NCBI RefSeq assembly: GCF_022664535.1
Contig: NZ_JAKUJY010000021.1
Span: forward strand, 1 to 64,000
Origin: Sphingobium trunci
Lineage (GTDB): Bacteria > Pseudomonadota > Alphaproteobacteria > Sphingomonadales > Sphingomonadaceae
Direction of reading: 5' to 3'
Length of the DNA: 64,000 nucleotides
A model generated the notes under the pieces. It was not told the origin of the DNA and made no database searches. It saw nothing but the letters and a program-made list of their open reading frames with translations. Shown here in pieces: positions 8,676 through 20,614 of the stretch (positions are counted from its first letter, which is position 1; each line of letters opens with the position of its first letter). The position numbers and the translations under genes are program-made.

Positions 8676-11600
8676 GTGAAAAACACTTCGAATAACGCGT
8701 GGCTGCGCGGAAGCGCGGCGCTGCAGGCGCTTGCATTGGCGGGCGCCGGTTTTGCTGCTTTCTCCACTCCTGCCTTCGCGCAGAACGCGGCTCAGGGCGC
8801 CAGCGCCGATGAAGGTGATGTCATTGTCGTCACCGGGTCGCTGATCCGCCGCACCGATGCGGAAACGCCCTCGCCGGTCACGACCGTCTCGGTCGAAGAC
8901 CTGGACAAGCGCGGTATCAGCACGGTGCAGGACGGCTTGCAGCGCCTGGCATCCAATAATGGTCCGGCGCTGACCAACAGCTTCTCGGCCAACGGCGCCT
9001 TCGCGGCGGGTGCATCGGCGGTATCGCTGCGTGGCTTGTCGACCAATTCGACCCTGGTGCTGTTCGATGGCATGCGCGCTGCCTATTATCCGCTGTCGGA
9101 CGATGGCACGCGTAACTTCGTCGATCTCAATACCATCCCGGATGACATCATCGAGCGCGTGGAAGTCGTGCGCGACGGCGCATCGTCCAACTATGGTGCG
9201 GACGCGATCGCCGGCGTTGTCAACATCATCACCAAGAAGAACTTCAAGGGTGTGGCCGGCCGCGCCGAAACCGGCATTTCCAGCCGTGGCGATGGTGCGC
9301 AATACCGCCTGTCGCTGACCGCCGGCACGGGCGACATCGACGATAATGGCTATAACGCCTATATCAGCGGCTTCTATGTCAACAGCCAGCAGCTCAAGAA
9401 CAGCCAGCGGCGTTATCCATACAACAGCAACGACTTCCGCAACATCTGCAACAACGGCGTCTGCGGCGCGAACAATACCGTCGATGGGCTGGACGGAAAC
9501 GGAGAGTATCCGGCCTTCAGTCCGGTCGTAACCAACACGGGCAGCACGCTCTTCGTGCGTCCCGCCAGCGCGCTCGACGGCACGCAGAACGGCCGTTATC
9601 AGATGCTGAATCCGGCGGCCGGCTGCCATCTGAGCACGCCCTACAATCTGACTGCCGCGGACCTCGCCGCCAATCCTTCTGCGCCGACCACGGTCTGCAA
9701 TGAGGATCTGGTCAAGAATTACGGTATCATCAACCCGGATATCGAACGCTATGGCCTGTCGGCCAAGTTCACGGCCCGTATCGGCGATTCGAGCGAAGCC
9801 TATGCGGAATTCAACTTCCTGCAGACCAAGGTCGCCTATGACGGCTTGCCCAGCACGATCCGTGGCAATGCGCCGGCGCCCTATTATTTCCCCCGCTACA
9901 GCACCTCGGGTAATGTTGCCTATTATGGCAACGATACCATCCTGCAACTGCCTGTCTATGTCTGCCCGCGTGGCACGACCGTGGCCTGCACCGCGGCGAA
10001 CGGCACGCTGAACCCCAACAATCCGTTCGCGGCGCAGGGGGAAAATGCGGCCATCATCGGTCGTTTGCCCAACTCCATCGAGCATGACGAATCGCGCACC
10101 CGCGCCTATCGTGGCGCTTTCGGCATCAAGGGGCCGATCAACGACAACTGGAACTACCAGGTCGATGCAACGGCGATGCACATCGACTTGCGCCGCAAGT
10201 CTGACGGCTATGTGTATATCCAGCACCTGCTGGACGTGATTGCCGATGGCAGCTTCAACTTCGTCAATCCGGCGGCCAACAGCCAGGCGACGCTGAACTA
10301 TCTGATGCCCACGGCCATCGCGACGTCGACCTCGGATCTGGTCCAGACGCAGGCGACCGTGACCGGCAAGCTCATGGACCTGCCGGGCGGTCCGCTCCAG
10401 CTCGCCGCGGGTGTATCCTTCCGTTACGAAGCGATCGACTCGCCCAGCATCAATTCGGACTTCAATGGCGGGACCGAGCGCTATTATCGCCTGAACGGCT
10501 TTGCCGTGAAGGGCGACCGCCGGGTCTATTCGGCCTTCGCGGAACTTAGCGCGCCGATCATCGACCAACTCGAGATCGACGCTGCCGGCCGTTACGACCG
10601 CTATTCCGGCGGTCTTGACAATTTCTCGCCGAAGGTCGGTGTGAAGATCAAGCCGGTCAAGCAGGTCCTGCTGCGTGGCACCTATTCGCGTGGTTTCCGC
10701 ATCCCCAGCTTCGGTGAAGCGAATGCCACATTCCCGACGACCGGCTATGTGTCCAACACGCAGAATTTGTTCAACGACACCTATCTGTCGCAATATGGTT
10801 GCACGGTCGCCACGTTCAGCAGCTGCCCGGCCTATATCCGCTCGGGCACCTATGGACAGACCTCGCTTGCCAATCCGCAGCTGAAGCCTGAAAAATCGCG
10901 CAGCTTCACGGCTGGCATTCTGGTTGAGCCGATGCGGGGCGTGTCCCTCTCCGTCGATTATTATAATATCAAGAAGACGGGCGCGATCACGACCCCCGAC
11001 TATTCGCCGGCTCTGATCGCTTATTATCAGGGTCAGCCGATCCCGGCGGGTTATACCGTGATCGAGGACGTGCCCATTGCGCCGGGCGACACCCGCACGC
11101 CGCGCGTCGCCTTCGTCCAGGCACCCTTCATCAACGCCAATACGATCAAGACGGAAGGCCTGGATTTCGAGTTCAATGTCGATCGTCCGGTCACCGACAG
11201 CATTCGTTGGAGCAGTTCGCTGCAGGCCAGCTACATCATCCGCCTGGAAACGGAGTTTCCCGATGGCACGGTGCAGCGCTATGATGGCACGCTGGGCAAC
11301 TTCAACCTGACCGCCGGTTCGGGCACGCCGAAATGGCATGGCACCTGGCTCAACACGGTGGACTTCGGAAAGTTCGCGCTGAGCGGCACGGTCAACTTCT
11401 TCGGTGGCTATGATCTGTCCGCTATGGACCAGGGCACGGGCTACAAGGATTGCGGCCTGGATGACGGTTCGCTGCCGTGCCGGGTGAAGGATTACATCAC
11501 CTTCGACCTGAATGCCCAGGTCAAGGTCAACGACAACTTCACCTTTTATGCCAATGTCCTGAACCTGTTCGACCGGTTGCCGCCGATCGACACGGTTACC

Positions 11601-11687
11601 TATGGTGCGAACGCCTATAACCCCGTTCAGGGTGGGTCGGGCATCCTGGGCCGTTATTTCAGCGTTGGCGTGAAGGCCAAATATTGA
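8676..11687 (+). CDS. TonB-dependent outer-membrane receptor, substrate unknown
   Basis: A large outer-membrane beta-barrel transporter of 1003 residues that would import a nutrient with energy from TonB-ExbB-ExbD. The GTG at 8676 follows AAGGGA by seven bases and yields a clean signal peptide ending STPAFAQ near residue 36. A TonB box-like DVIVVTGS (about 48-55) is followed by the plug domain (TVSVEDLDKRG, LRGLSTNSTLVLFDG, ERVEVVRDGASSNYGADA) and the barrel, ending in the aromatic FSVGVKAKY. No N-terminal signalling (STN) domain and no adjacent sigma/anti-sigma pair are present. The neighbours give no substrate clue; the repeated Cys pairs in extracellular loops suggest disulfides. Confidence 0.93.
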   Translation: MKNTSNNAWLRGSAALQALALAGAGFAAFSTPAFAQNAAQGASADEGDVIVVTGSLIRRTDAETPSPVTTVSVEDLDKRGISTVQDGLQRLASNNGPALTNSFSANGAFAAGASAVSLRGLSTNSTLVLFDGMRAAYYPLSDDGTRNFVDLNTIPDDIIERVEVVRDGASSNYGADAIAGVVNIITKKNFKGVAGRAETGISSRGDGAQYRLSLTAGTGDIDDNGYNAYISGFYVNSQQLKNSQRRYPYNSNDFRNICNNGVCGANNTVDGLDGNGEYPAFSPVVTNTGSTLFVRPASALDGTQNGRYQMLNPAAGCHLSTPYNLTAADLAANPSAPTTVCNEDLVKNYGIINPDIERYGLSAKFTARIGDSSEAYAEFNFLQTKVAYDGLPSTIRGNAPAPYYFPRYSTSGNVAYYGNDTILQLPVYVCPRGTTVACTAANGTLNPNNPFAAQGENAAIIGRLPNSIEHDESRTRAYRGAFGIKGPINDNWNYQVDATAMHIDLRRKSDGYVYIQHLLDVIADGSFNFVNPAANSQATLNYLMPTAIATSTSDLVQTQATVTGKLMDLPGGPLQLAAGVSFRYEAIDSPSINSDFNGGTERYYRLNGFAVKGDRRVYSAFAELSAPIIDQLEIDAAGRYDRYSGGLDNFSPKVGVKIKPVKQVLLRGTYSRGFRIPSFGEANATFPTTGYVSNTQNLFNDTYLSQYGCTVATFSSCPAYIRSGTYGQTSLANPQLKPEKSRSFTAGILVEPMRGVSLSVDYYNIKKTGAITTPDYSPALIAYYQGQPIPAGYTVIEDVPIAPGDTRTPRVAFVQAPFINANTIKTEGLDFEFNVDRPVTDSIRWSSSLQASYIIRLETEFPDGTVQRYDGTLGNFNLTAGSGTPKWHGTWLNTVDFGKFALSGTVNFFGGYDLSAMDQGTGYKDCGLDDGSLPCRVKDYITFDLNAQVKVNDNFTFYANVLNLFDRLPPIDTVTYGANAYNPVQGGSGILGRYFSVGVKAKY

Positions 11688-11711
11688 TCCCCACGGATCA
11701 AGACTGAACAG

Positions 11712-11747
11712 AAGAAGGGGCGCTTCCCATCGGAAGCGCCCCTTCTT
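11712..11747. terminator. Bidirectional hairpin terminator between TonB receptor and clpB
   Basis: A perfect 16-base-pair inverted repeat: AAGAAGGGGCGCTTCC at 11712-11727, loop CATC, and its complement at 11732-11747. It sits between the convergent 3' ends of the receptor and clpB. The flanking AAGAA/TTCTT within the stem gives a short U-run in either direction, so it can serve both genes. Confidence 0.85.
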
Positions 11748-11763
11748 GCATCGGATCGGAAAA

Positions 11764-14346
<2,583 letters not shown>

Positions 14347-14443
14347 GTTCCCCTTCGTGAGACAGTCACGATGTAGTGTTGCTCAAAAGCCACACAAGAG
14401 GCGCTACGCAAATATCCCTAATGCAGTCAATTCGCCGGATCGC

Positions 14444-16096
14444 TCATGGTTTCACGGCTTTCGGCGCATCCGGCGCAAAGGCATCCCCGAAAAAATCCCC
14501 CTTATACCAGCGCGGCGCTTCCGGCTCCTCGGCAATCTCGCGGGCGATGGCGTAATTGACCTTCGCGAATTTGGCGGCCGCCTCCCAATGGAAGGGCAGG
14601 CTCATCTGGTCGGAGGGCTGATGATAGTCGGTCTTCAGGAAATGCTCGAACGCCTGCTTTCCCGGTCCGGCGAACCCCGTCATCAGAAACACTGCGGGCA
14701 CCCCTTCCTGCACGAAGCGATAATGGTCGGACCGGGTAAACAGCCCCTCGGCGGGCAGCGGGTCGGGGGACAGGGCAATGCCTTCCGCTTTCGCGGCCTT
14801 CTCGACGATGGGGCCAAGGGTCGAATGTTCGGCCCCGAAGGCGATCAGGTCCTGGAAATCATAGGTCAGGATCGGCATGTCGAGATTGACCACGCCGACC
14901 AGCTTTGCCCCGGCCGGCAGTACCGGATTTCGGGCGAGATATTGCGATCCCAGCAGCCCGTCTTCTTCCCCCGTCACCGCCGCGAACAGGATGGAGCGCT
15001 TCGGGCGGCTCCCGCTTTCGGCAAAGGCCTTCGCCACCGCCAGCATGGTCGCCACGCCGGAGGCATTGTCCATCGCACCATTATAGATTTTATCCGGTCC
15101 CCTGGCGCTTTCCCTGATCCCCAGATGGTCGAGATGCGCCATCAGCAGCACATATTCCTTTGCCAATGCCGGGTCTGAACCGGGCAGCACCGCCAGCACG
15201 TTCCGGCTGGGCGCCGTGGCGACGCTGCTGGAGCGATCAAGCTGCACCATGGGTTTCAGCGCAAAGCCCCTGGGCTGCCCGCCCGGTTTCGCCGCCTGCG
15301 CTCGGATCATGGCAAGGCTTTTGCCCGATCCGGCGAGCAACGCTTCGGCGGCGGCGGCATTGGCATAGGCGGTGCCGCGGATGCCGGGCGTGCGGACATA
15401 GGGCTGGCCCTCCTTGTCGAGCCAGCTCACGGCGGGGGACTGCGCCCGTTCGCGCAGCTTTTCCCAGGGCGTGCGGGCGAGAAAGGCGTCGCTCGGAATG
15501 GTGATGAGGCCGATCGCACCCGCCTCCTGCGCGGCGAGCGATTTCTCGGCGGCGAGATGCGCGCCGATCTCGCTTGGCATGCCCGCGGGCGATCCGGCGA
15601 GGGCGACCGCGAACTTGCCGCGCAGGTTGAGGCCGGCATAGTCGTTGATCTTCTCACGGTCCGACTTCAGCCCATAGCCGACGAATACCGCCTGTCCCGA
15701 CAGGCTCTGCTTCAACTCGCGGCCGAAGGCGCCGATGGCGACGTCATCGGTGAAGCGCCTGCCCCCGATGGTGAGCGAGGGGATCGAGTCCGGGTCGAGC
15801 CGCGCGACCGCCAGCGTCACCGGCTGATACCAGCTATCGGACACGGCCTGCTTCAGGCCCAGCATTTCGAACCGCGCGGCGACATAGCGGGCGGCGATGT
15901 CATAGCCGCGCGTGCCTGCGTCGCGCCCCTCCAGCAGATCGTCGGCCAGGAAGCCGATATCGGCGCGGATCTCCTCGCCGGTGATGGCGGGGGCCGTTTC
16001 GGCCGAAGCGGAGTGGGGGGCGGTGAGGGCAAGGACAAGGAAAGAGGCGAATGCGAAGGGACGAAGGCGCATCAGGCTCAGGAAACCTCTCTTCAT
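14444..16096 (-). CDS. M28 family secreted metallopeptidase (aminopeptidase)
   Basis: A 550-residue exported zinc aminopeptidase, probably periplasmic. The N-terminus holds a signal peptide ending APHSASAE near residue 33. A protease-associated insertion spans roughly 120-260, and the M28 catalytic domain follows with the zinc and catalytic residues visible in order: MAHLDHLG, NGAMDNASGV, VTGEEDGLLGS, NLDMP and TRSDHYRF. All five expected ligand motifs are intact. No strong ribosome site precedes the ATG at 16096; an in-frame ATG at 16072 also leaves a usable signal peptide. It is divergent from the M16 peptidase, another exported protease. Confidence 0.88.
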   Translation of the reverse strand: MKRGFLSLMRLRPFAFASFLVLALTAPHSASAETAPAITGEEIRADIGFLADDLLEGRDAGTRGYDIAARYVAARFEMLGLKQAVSDSWYQPVTLAVARLDPDSIPSLTIGGRRFTDDVAIGAFGRELKQSLSGQAVFVGYGLKSDREKINDYAGLNLRGKFAVALAGSPAGMPSEIGAHLAAEKSLAAQEAGAIGLITIPSDAFLARTPWEKLRERAQSPAVSWLDKEGQPYVRTPGIRGTAYANAAAAEALLAGSGKSLAMIRAQAAKPGGQPRGFALKPMVQLDRSSSVATAPSRNVLAVLPGSDPALAKEYVLLMAHLDHLGIRESARGPDKIYNGAMDNASGVATMLAVAKAFAESGSRPKRSILFAAVTGEEDGLLGSQYLARNPVLPAGAKLVGVVNLDMPILTYDFQDLIAFGAEHSTLGPIVEKAAKAEGIALSPDPLPAEGLFTRSDHYRFVQEGVPAVFLMTGFAGPGKQAFEHFLKTDYHQPSDQMSLPFHWEAAAKFAKVNYAIAREIAEEPEAPRWYKGDFFGDAFAPDAPKAVKP

Positions 16097-16209
16097 GGTT
16101 GGGCATCGAGCCTATCGCGCGGCGCCGAACTGTCCAGCGGAAAGCGTATTGCGAGTCTAAAACGCCCCGCTATGCTGCCCGTCGATCCATGTCCTTGCTC
16201 GAGGCGCTC

Positions 16210-19077
16210 ATGACCCTTTCTCTCCTTTCCCGCCGGGCGGCCCTGATGCTCGGCCTGTCCTCGCTCGCGCTGACGCCGACGACGCACGCGATGGCGGCCC
16301 CGGCAGCGGGCGTGGCCGCGCCTGCGCCCCTCTCCAGCCTCGTGGCGGCGGTGAACATTCCCTATGAGGAATTCACGCTGAAAAACGGCCTGCGCGTCAT
16401 CGTCCATACCGACCGCAAGGCGCCGGTGGTGGCCGTGTCGGTCTGGTATCATGTCGGGTCGCGCTTCGAACCTGCGGGCAAGACGGGTTTCGCCCATCTG
16501 TTCGAACATCTGATGTTCTACGGTTCGGAAAATGCCGACGGTCCCTTCTTCGGGCGGCTGGAGGATATCGGCGCGACCGACTGGAACGGCACGACCTGGT
16601 TCGACCGCACCAATTATTTCGAGACGGTGCCGACCGGCGCGCTCGATCGGGCGCTGTTCCTGGAGTCCGACCGGATGGGGCATCTGCTCGGCGCCGTGAC
16701 CCAGACCAAGCTCGATACCCAGCGCGGCGTCGTGCAGAATGAAAAGCGCATGGGCGAGAATGAGCCTTACGGCCTGGTCGAATATGCGCAGCTTGCCGCC
16801 ATGCTGCCGGAGGGGCACCCCTATCGCCACTCGACCATCGGCTCCATGGCCGACCTGAACGCCGCCAGCCTGGCCGACGTGCAGAACTGGTTCAAGACCC
16901 ATTATGGTCCCAACAATGCCGTGCTGGTGCTGGCGGGCGACATCGACGTGCCGACGGCCAGGGCCAAGGCCGAGAAATGGTTCGGCAATATCGCCGCCGG
17001 GCCGGCGCCCCAGGACGTCGATGCGACGGTGCCGACGCTCGACAAGGATGTCGAGAAGGTGATGCACGACAATGTCGCGGCGACCCGGCTCTATCGCAAC
17101 TGGATCGTGCCGGGGGTGAACTCCGGCGACCTGTCGCAGCTCGACCTGGCGCTGTCGGTGTTCGGCGGCCTCAAATCGTCGCGGCTGGAAAATATCCTCG
17201 TGCGGGAGGAAAAGGTCGCGGTCGGGGTGAAGGCCAGCATCCAGCCCTTCGAGAAGCTGAGCATCGCCGAAATCACCGTCGACGTGAAGCCGGGGCAGGA
17301 TCCGGTCGCGGTCGGCAAGCGGCTGGACCAGCTGCTGGCGGACTATCTCGCCAAGGGCCCCACGGCGGACGAGGTGCAGCGCGCCGCGACGCAGCAGCTT
17401 TCGGGCACGATCGGCGGCCTGGAAAAGGTCGGCGGCTTCAACGGCAAGGCCGTGGCGCTGGCCGAAGGGGCGGTCTATTCCAACGATCCGGGCAAATATA
17501 AGAAGGATCTGGCGGAATATGCCGCCGCCACCCCGCAGTCGGTGAGCGAGGCCGCGCGCAAATGGCTGGGTCGGCCGGTATTCCGCCTGACCGTGGCGCC
17601 GGGCGAGCGTTCGGCGGAGGATAATGCGCTGGCCGGCAACGCCACCCATCATCCCGCCTATTTCCGCGATCCCAAGAAGCTGGCGCCAGTGGCCGCCACA
17701 CCGCCGCCGCCCACGAAGATCGCGGAACCGGCGATCGATCCGGTCAAGGATCTGGAATTTCCGGCGGTGGAGCATGCGACGCTCAAGAACGGCATTCCGG
17801 TGGTCTTCGCCCGCCGCGCGACCGTGCCGGTGGTGCGGGTGTCGGTGTCGTTCGATGCGGGCAATGCCGCCGACGACAAGGCGAAGCTGGGCACGGCGGG
17901 ACTAACCACGGCGTTGCTGGACGAAGGCACCACCACCCGCAGCTCGCTTCAGATCGCCGAGGAGCAGGAGCGTCTGGGCGCCTCCATCAGCGCGGGCAAC
18001 GGCATGGATGCCACCAATGTCGGCCTCTATGCGCTGAAGCCCAATCTCGATGCCTCGCTGGGGCTGCTGGCCGACGTGATCCGCAATCCCGCCTTCGCGC
18101 CCAATGAGGTCGAGCGTCTGCGCGGCCAGGTGTTGACCCGGATCGCCGCTGAAAAGACCGAACCCATGCCCATCGCGCAGCGCCTGCTGCCGCCGCTGCT
18201 CTACGGGCAGGCGCATCCCTACGGCATTCCCTTCACCGGGTCGGGCACGACGACCGGCGTGAAGGCGGTGACGCGGGCCGATCTGGTGGCTTTCCACGAC
18301 ACCTGGCTGCGGCCCGACAATGCGACCATCTTCGTCACCGGCGATACGACGCTGGCCGATGTGATGCCGCTGCTCGAAAAGCGCTTCGGCGACTGGAAGG
18401 CGCCCAAGGTGGCGAAAGGCACCAAGCTGTTCCGCATGGACCGCATGATGCGCCCTGCGCGGATCGTCCTGGTCGACAAGCCGCAAAGCCCGCAATCGAT
18501 GATCCTGGCCGGGCTGCTTACCAACAAGGCGGGGACCGACAATCCGGTGACCCTGATCACCGCCAATGAGGTGCTGGGCGGCAGCACGACCTCCCGCCTG
18601 ATCATGGACCTGCGCGAAACCAAGGGCTGGGCCTATTATGCGGGAACCGGCCTGCCGGGGGTCAAGGAGACGATCCCGCTGCTGGTCTATGCTCCGGTGC
18701 AGACCGACAAGACCGGCGAATCCATCGCCGCCGCGCGCAAGGACATCACCGATTTTCTGACGACCAGGGGCACCACCGAGGTCGAGCGCAATCAGACGAT
18801 CAACAGCCAGATATTGTCCCTGCCGGGCAGCTTCGAAACCTCCTCCGACCTGCTCGGCGCAATGATGCGCAACCGGATGCTCGGACGGCCGGATGATTAT
18901 TATGCGACGCTGCCGGGCGTCTACCGTGCGATGACGGCCGCGGACCTCGACAAGGCGGCGCGCGAGGCGATCAATCCCGACCGGCTGATCTGGGTGGTCG
19001 TGGGCGATGCGAAGCTGGTGAAACCACAGCTTGACGCGGTCGGCCTTCCAGTGGAAATGGGGACATTGGCGGATTGA
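16210..19077 (+). CDS. M16 family zinc peptidase, two-domain secreted form
   Basis: A 955-residue periplasmic insulinase-family protease made of two tandem M16 units. I chose the ATG at 16210, with GAGG five bases upstream, which gives a signal peptide ending THAMAAP. The first unit begins FTLKNGLRVIVHTDRK and carries the inverted zinc motif HLFEH with a downstream glutamate (NEKRMGENEP). The second unit starts near residue 525 (ATLKNGIPVVFARR) and lacks HxxEH, as in the non-catalytic half of PqqL-like or PreP-like clamshell enzymes. Typical substrates are short peptides. It stands alone in its orientation, with a small protein gene 23 bases downstream. Confidence 0.9.
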   Translation: MTLSLLSRRAALMLGLSSLALTPTTHAMAAPAAGVAAPAPLSSLVAAVNIPYEEFTLKNGLRVIVHTDRKAPVVAVSVWYHVGSRFEPAGKTGFAHLFEHLMFYGSENADGPFFGRLEDIGATDWNGTTWFDRTNYFETVPTGALDRALFLESDRMGHLLGAVTQTKLDTQRGVVQNEKRMGENEPYGLVEYAQLAAMLPEGHPYRHSTIGSMADLNAASLADVQNWFKTHYGPNNAVLVLAGDIDVPTARAKAEKWFGNIAAGPAPQDVDATVPTLDKDVEKVMHDNVAATRLYRNWIVPGVNSGDLSQLDLALSVFGGLKSSRLENILVREEKVAVGVKASIQPFEKLSIAEITVDVKPGQDPVAVGKRLDQLLADYLAKGPTADEVQRAATQQLSGTIGGLEKVGGFNGKAVALAEGAVYSNDPGKYKKDLAEYAAATPQSVSEAARKWLGRPVFRLTVAPGERSAEDNALAGNATHHPAYFRDPKKLAPVAATPPPPTKIAEPAIDPVKDLEFPAVEHATLKNGIPVVFARRATVPVVRVSVSFDAGNAADDKAKLGTAGLTTALLDEGTTTRSSLQIAEEQERLGASISAGNGMDATNVGLYALKPNLDASLGLLADVIRNPAFAPNEVERLRGQVLTRIAAEKTEPMPIAQRLLPPLLYGQAHPYGIPFTGSGTTTGVKAVTRADLVAFHDTWLRPDNATIFVTGDTTLADVMPLLEKRFGDWKAPKVAKGTKLFRMDRMMRPARIVLVDKPQSPQSMILAGLLTNKAGTDNPVTLITANEVLGGSTTSRLIMDLRETKGWAYYAGTGLPGVKETIPLLVYAPVQTDKTGESIAAARKDITDFLTTRGTTEVERNQTINSQILSLPGSFETSSDLLGAMMRNRMLGRPDDYYATLPGVYRAMTAADLDKAAREAINPDRLIWVVVGDAKLVKPQLDAVGLPVEMGTLAD

Positions 19078-19100
19078 CGCTAACGTAAAGGAGAAGACCT

Positions 19101-19403
19101 ATGGCTTCGGTGGATGGTGCCTATGACTGCGTGGCGAAGACCCCGATGGGCGACCAGAACGGCGTGCTGACCGTCATCAGTTCGGGCGACAGCTTCCACG
19201 GCACCTTTGCCGGCATGATGGGTTCGCTCGACGTGGCGGAGGGCAAGGTCGACGGCAACAAGCTGAGTTGGAAGATGAACATGACCCTGCCCATGCCGAT
19301 GACGCTGGAATGCGAGGCGGAGGTGAGCGGCGACAGCATCACCGGCACGATGCAACTGGGCGCATTCGGCGCCGCGGGCTTTTCGGGCACGCGCCGGGGC
19401 TGA
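19101..19403 (+). CDS. Small conserved-looking protein, unknown
   Basis: A 100-residue protein with a good ribosome site (GGAGA) before the ATG. It is predicted to be almost all beta strand: repeated amphipathic stretches such as GAYDCVAKTP, GDSFHGTFAGMMG, NKLSWKMNM and GDSITGTMQLG resemble a small beta-barrel that could bind a ligand or a metal. There is no signal peptide and no catalytic motif. It lies just after the M16 peptidase and just before a strong terminator, so it is likely the last gene of that transcript. I do not recognise a named family. Confidence 0.7.
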   Translation: MASVDGAYDCVAKTPMGDQNGVLTVISSGDSFHGTFAGMMGSLDVAEGKVDGNKLSWKMNMTLPMPMTLECEAEVSGDSITGTMQLGAFGAAGFSGTRRG

Positions 19404-19421
19404 AACCTTATGTTGCATGAG

Positions 19422-19456
19422 AAAAGGGCTGGGAGCGCGCTGCTCCCAGCCCTTTT
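19422..19456 (+). terminator. Rho-independent terminator
   Basis: A 15-base-pair perfect stem, AAAAGGGCTGGGAGC at 19422-19436 and its complement at 19442-19456, with loop GCGCT; the stem ends in TTTT. It closes the M16 peptidase/small protein transcript and insulates the MarR gene. Confidence 0.85.
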
Positions 19457-19510
19457 GCTTGTCCTCGAACATCCGCCCGATCAGGAGGTGGAGAGGAGAA
19501 ATGAATCCCT

Positions 19511-19540
19511 TTGATCCTGGATATTAGCTAGCTATCTAAT
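19511..19540 (+). promoter_or_regulatory. Promoter and palindromic operator of the MarR gene
   Basis: TTGATC at 19511-19516 and TCTAAT at 19535-19540 form a -35/-10 pair with an 18-base spacer. The -10 lies only four bases from the ATG, so the mRNA would be leaderless; no ribosome site is visible. An 18-base near-palindrome at 19523-19540 (ATTAGC-TAGCTA-TCTAAT, one mismatched pair) covers the spacer and the -10, the expected place for MarR self-repression. Confidence 0.5.
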
Positions 19541-19544
19541 CGAA

Positions 19545-19988
19545 ATGTCCCGGTCCGAACACGCCCGCGCGCTGGCGCACAGGATGCCGCAGGTGGCGCG
19601 CCAGTGGCGACAACTCGCCGATCAGGTCCTGGCCGAGTTCGGCGTTTCGAACAGCGCCGGTTGGTGCCTGATCCATCTCGCGCGGCTCGGACCCGATGCA
19701 CGGCAGGCGGATGTGGCGGAGGAACTGGGAATCACCCAGCCCTCGCTGGTGCGTACGCTGGACCAGTTGCAGGCAATGGGTCTGGTCGATCGCATCCCCA
19801 ACCCCGATGACCGGCGATCGAACCGCGTCGCCCTCACGCCGGAGGGACGGAAGCTGGTGGGGCGGATCGAAACCAGCCTCACGGACTTGCAGCACGCGTT
19901 GCTGAACGGCGTGCCCGATGCCGCCATCGAGATTGCCGTCAATCTGCTCAACCTGCTGGGGCAGCGGATCACGGAGCGCCGAAGCTGA
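19545..19988 (+). CDS. MarR family transcriptional regulator
   Basis: A 147-residue dimeric winged-helix repressor. The DNA-binding part is clear: ARQADVAEELGITQPSLVRTLDQLQAMGLV (recognition helix around residues 58-75) and the wing DRIPNPDDRRSNRVALTPEG, which contains the family DxRxxR pattern. Flanking helices form the dimer interface. The likely operator is the palindrome over its own promoter. MarR proteins usually sense phenolic or antimicrobial compounds and often sit by an efflux operon, but here the neighbour is the convergent lutC gene and no transporter is adjacent, so its regulon beyond itself is unknown. Confidence 0.88.
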   Translation: MSRSEHARALAHRMPQVARQWRQLADQVLAEFGVSNSAGWCLIHLARLGPDARQADVAEELGITQPSLVRTLDQLQAMGLVDRIPNPDDRRSNRVALTPEGRKLVGRIETSLTDLQHALLNGVPDAAIEIAVNLLNLLGQRITERRS

Positions 19989-19990
19989 GC

Positions 19991-20614
19991 TTATGGCCGG
20001 AGCAGGATCACATGCAGGAAGCGCGGACCATGGGCGCCACGGACATAGGTGCCTTCAATGTCGGTCGTGCCGGAAACGCCGGTGACCCAATAATGGGCGC
20101 GGGGTTGGGTGCCGGGGAGCGGGGCGTCCTCCAGATAGGGAGCGATGTCGCTGGCCGCCAGCAGCACGATATGGTGCAGGGCCAGGAAATTGGGCAGCAT
20201 CGGCGCTTCGGCCGCGGTTTCGAAAATCAATGATCCGGTCTCGGCAATGCCCTTGCGCGCAATGGCGAGGGCAGCGCTTTCCTCGGGCGCGGCAGACATG
20301 TGCAGGGTGAAACCGCTCCAGTCGCATGGCGCAAGGCGCGGATCGGGCGGCAGGCAGAGAGAGAGGGGTTCCCCCTGTCCTTCCAGATAGCGGGCGATGG
20401 CGGCGGGCAGATCGGCCAGCGTCTGGATACTGTCATGGCTGGCGCTCACGCTGGGAAGGGCGAGGCGGGCGAGGAATTCGGCCTCCAGCGCGCTTTCGTC
20501 CACCGCCGGGCGTTCCGGGGCGATGAGCAACGCGTCGGCCTCTGCCTGCTGGGGGGCCGGGCCCTTGAGGCGGGCGAGGATGGCGCTCCTGCTGTCGGAC
20601 GGGCGGGCGCTCAT
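19991..20614 (-). CDS. lutC: L-lactate utilisation protein LutC
   Basis: Third subunit of the LutABC (YkgEFG) complex, which oxidises L-lactate to pyruvate. The 207-residue protein is an LUD-domain (DUF162) member, with the family features GIAETGSLIFET near residue 135 and the C-terminal GVSGTTDIEGTYVRGAHGP. Its ATG overlaps the lutB stop by four bases, implying translational coupling. It is the last gene of an operon that begins with an IclR regulator and L-rhamnose dehydrogenase, which explains the L-lactate source. The MarR gene ends two bases away on the opposite strand. Confidence 0.9.
   Translation of the reverse strand: MSARPSDSRSAILARLKGPAPQQAEADALLIAPERPAVDESALEAEFLARLALPSVSASHDSIQTLADLPAAIARYLEGQGEPLSLCLPPDPRLAPCDWSGFTLHMSAAPEESAALAIARKGIAETGSLIFETAAEAPMLPNFLALHHIVLLAASDIAPYLEDAPLPGTQPRAHYWVTGVSGTTDIEGTYVRGAHGPRFLHVILLRP

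Noticed and set aside
14347..14443. Heat-shock (sigma-32) promoter before clpB
   Set aside because: The gap shows CTTGTG and TTGAGC-like hexamers, but no correctly spaced partner; too weak to report.
16093..17775. A 560-codon minus-strand frame inside the M16 peptidase gene
   Set aside because: Antisense shadow; the plus-strand protein has an intact HxxEH site and normal domain order.
19545..20614. MarR as regulator of lutC
   Set aside because: The genes converge, so no shared promoter exists; the lut genes belong to the IclR-led operon instead.
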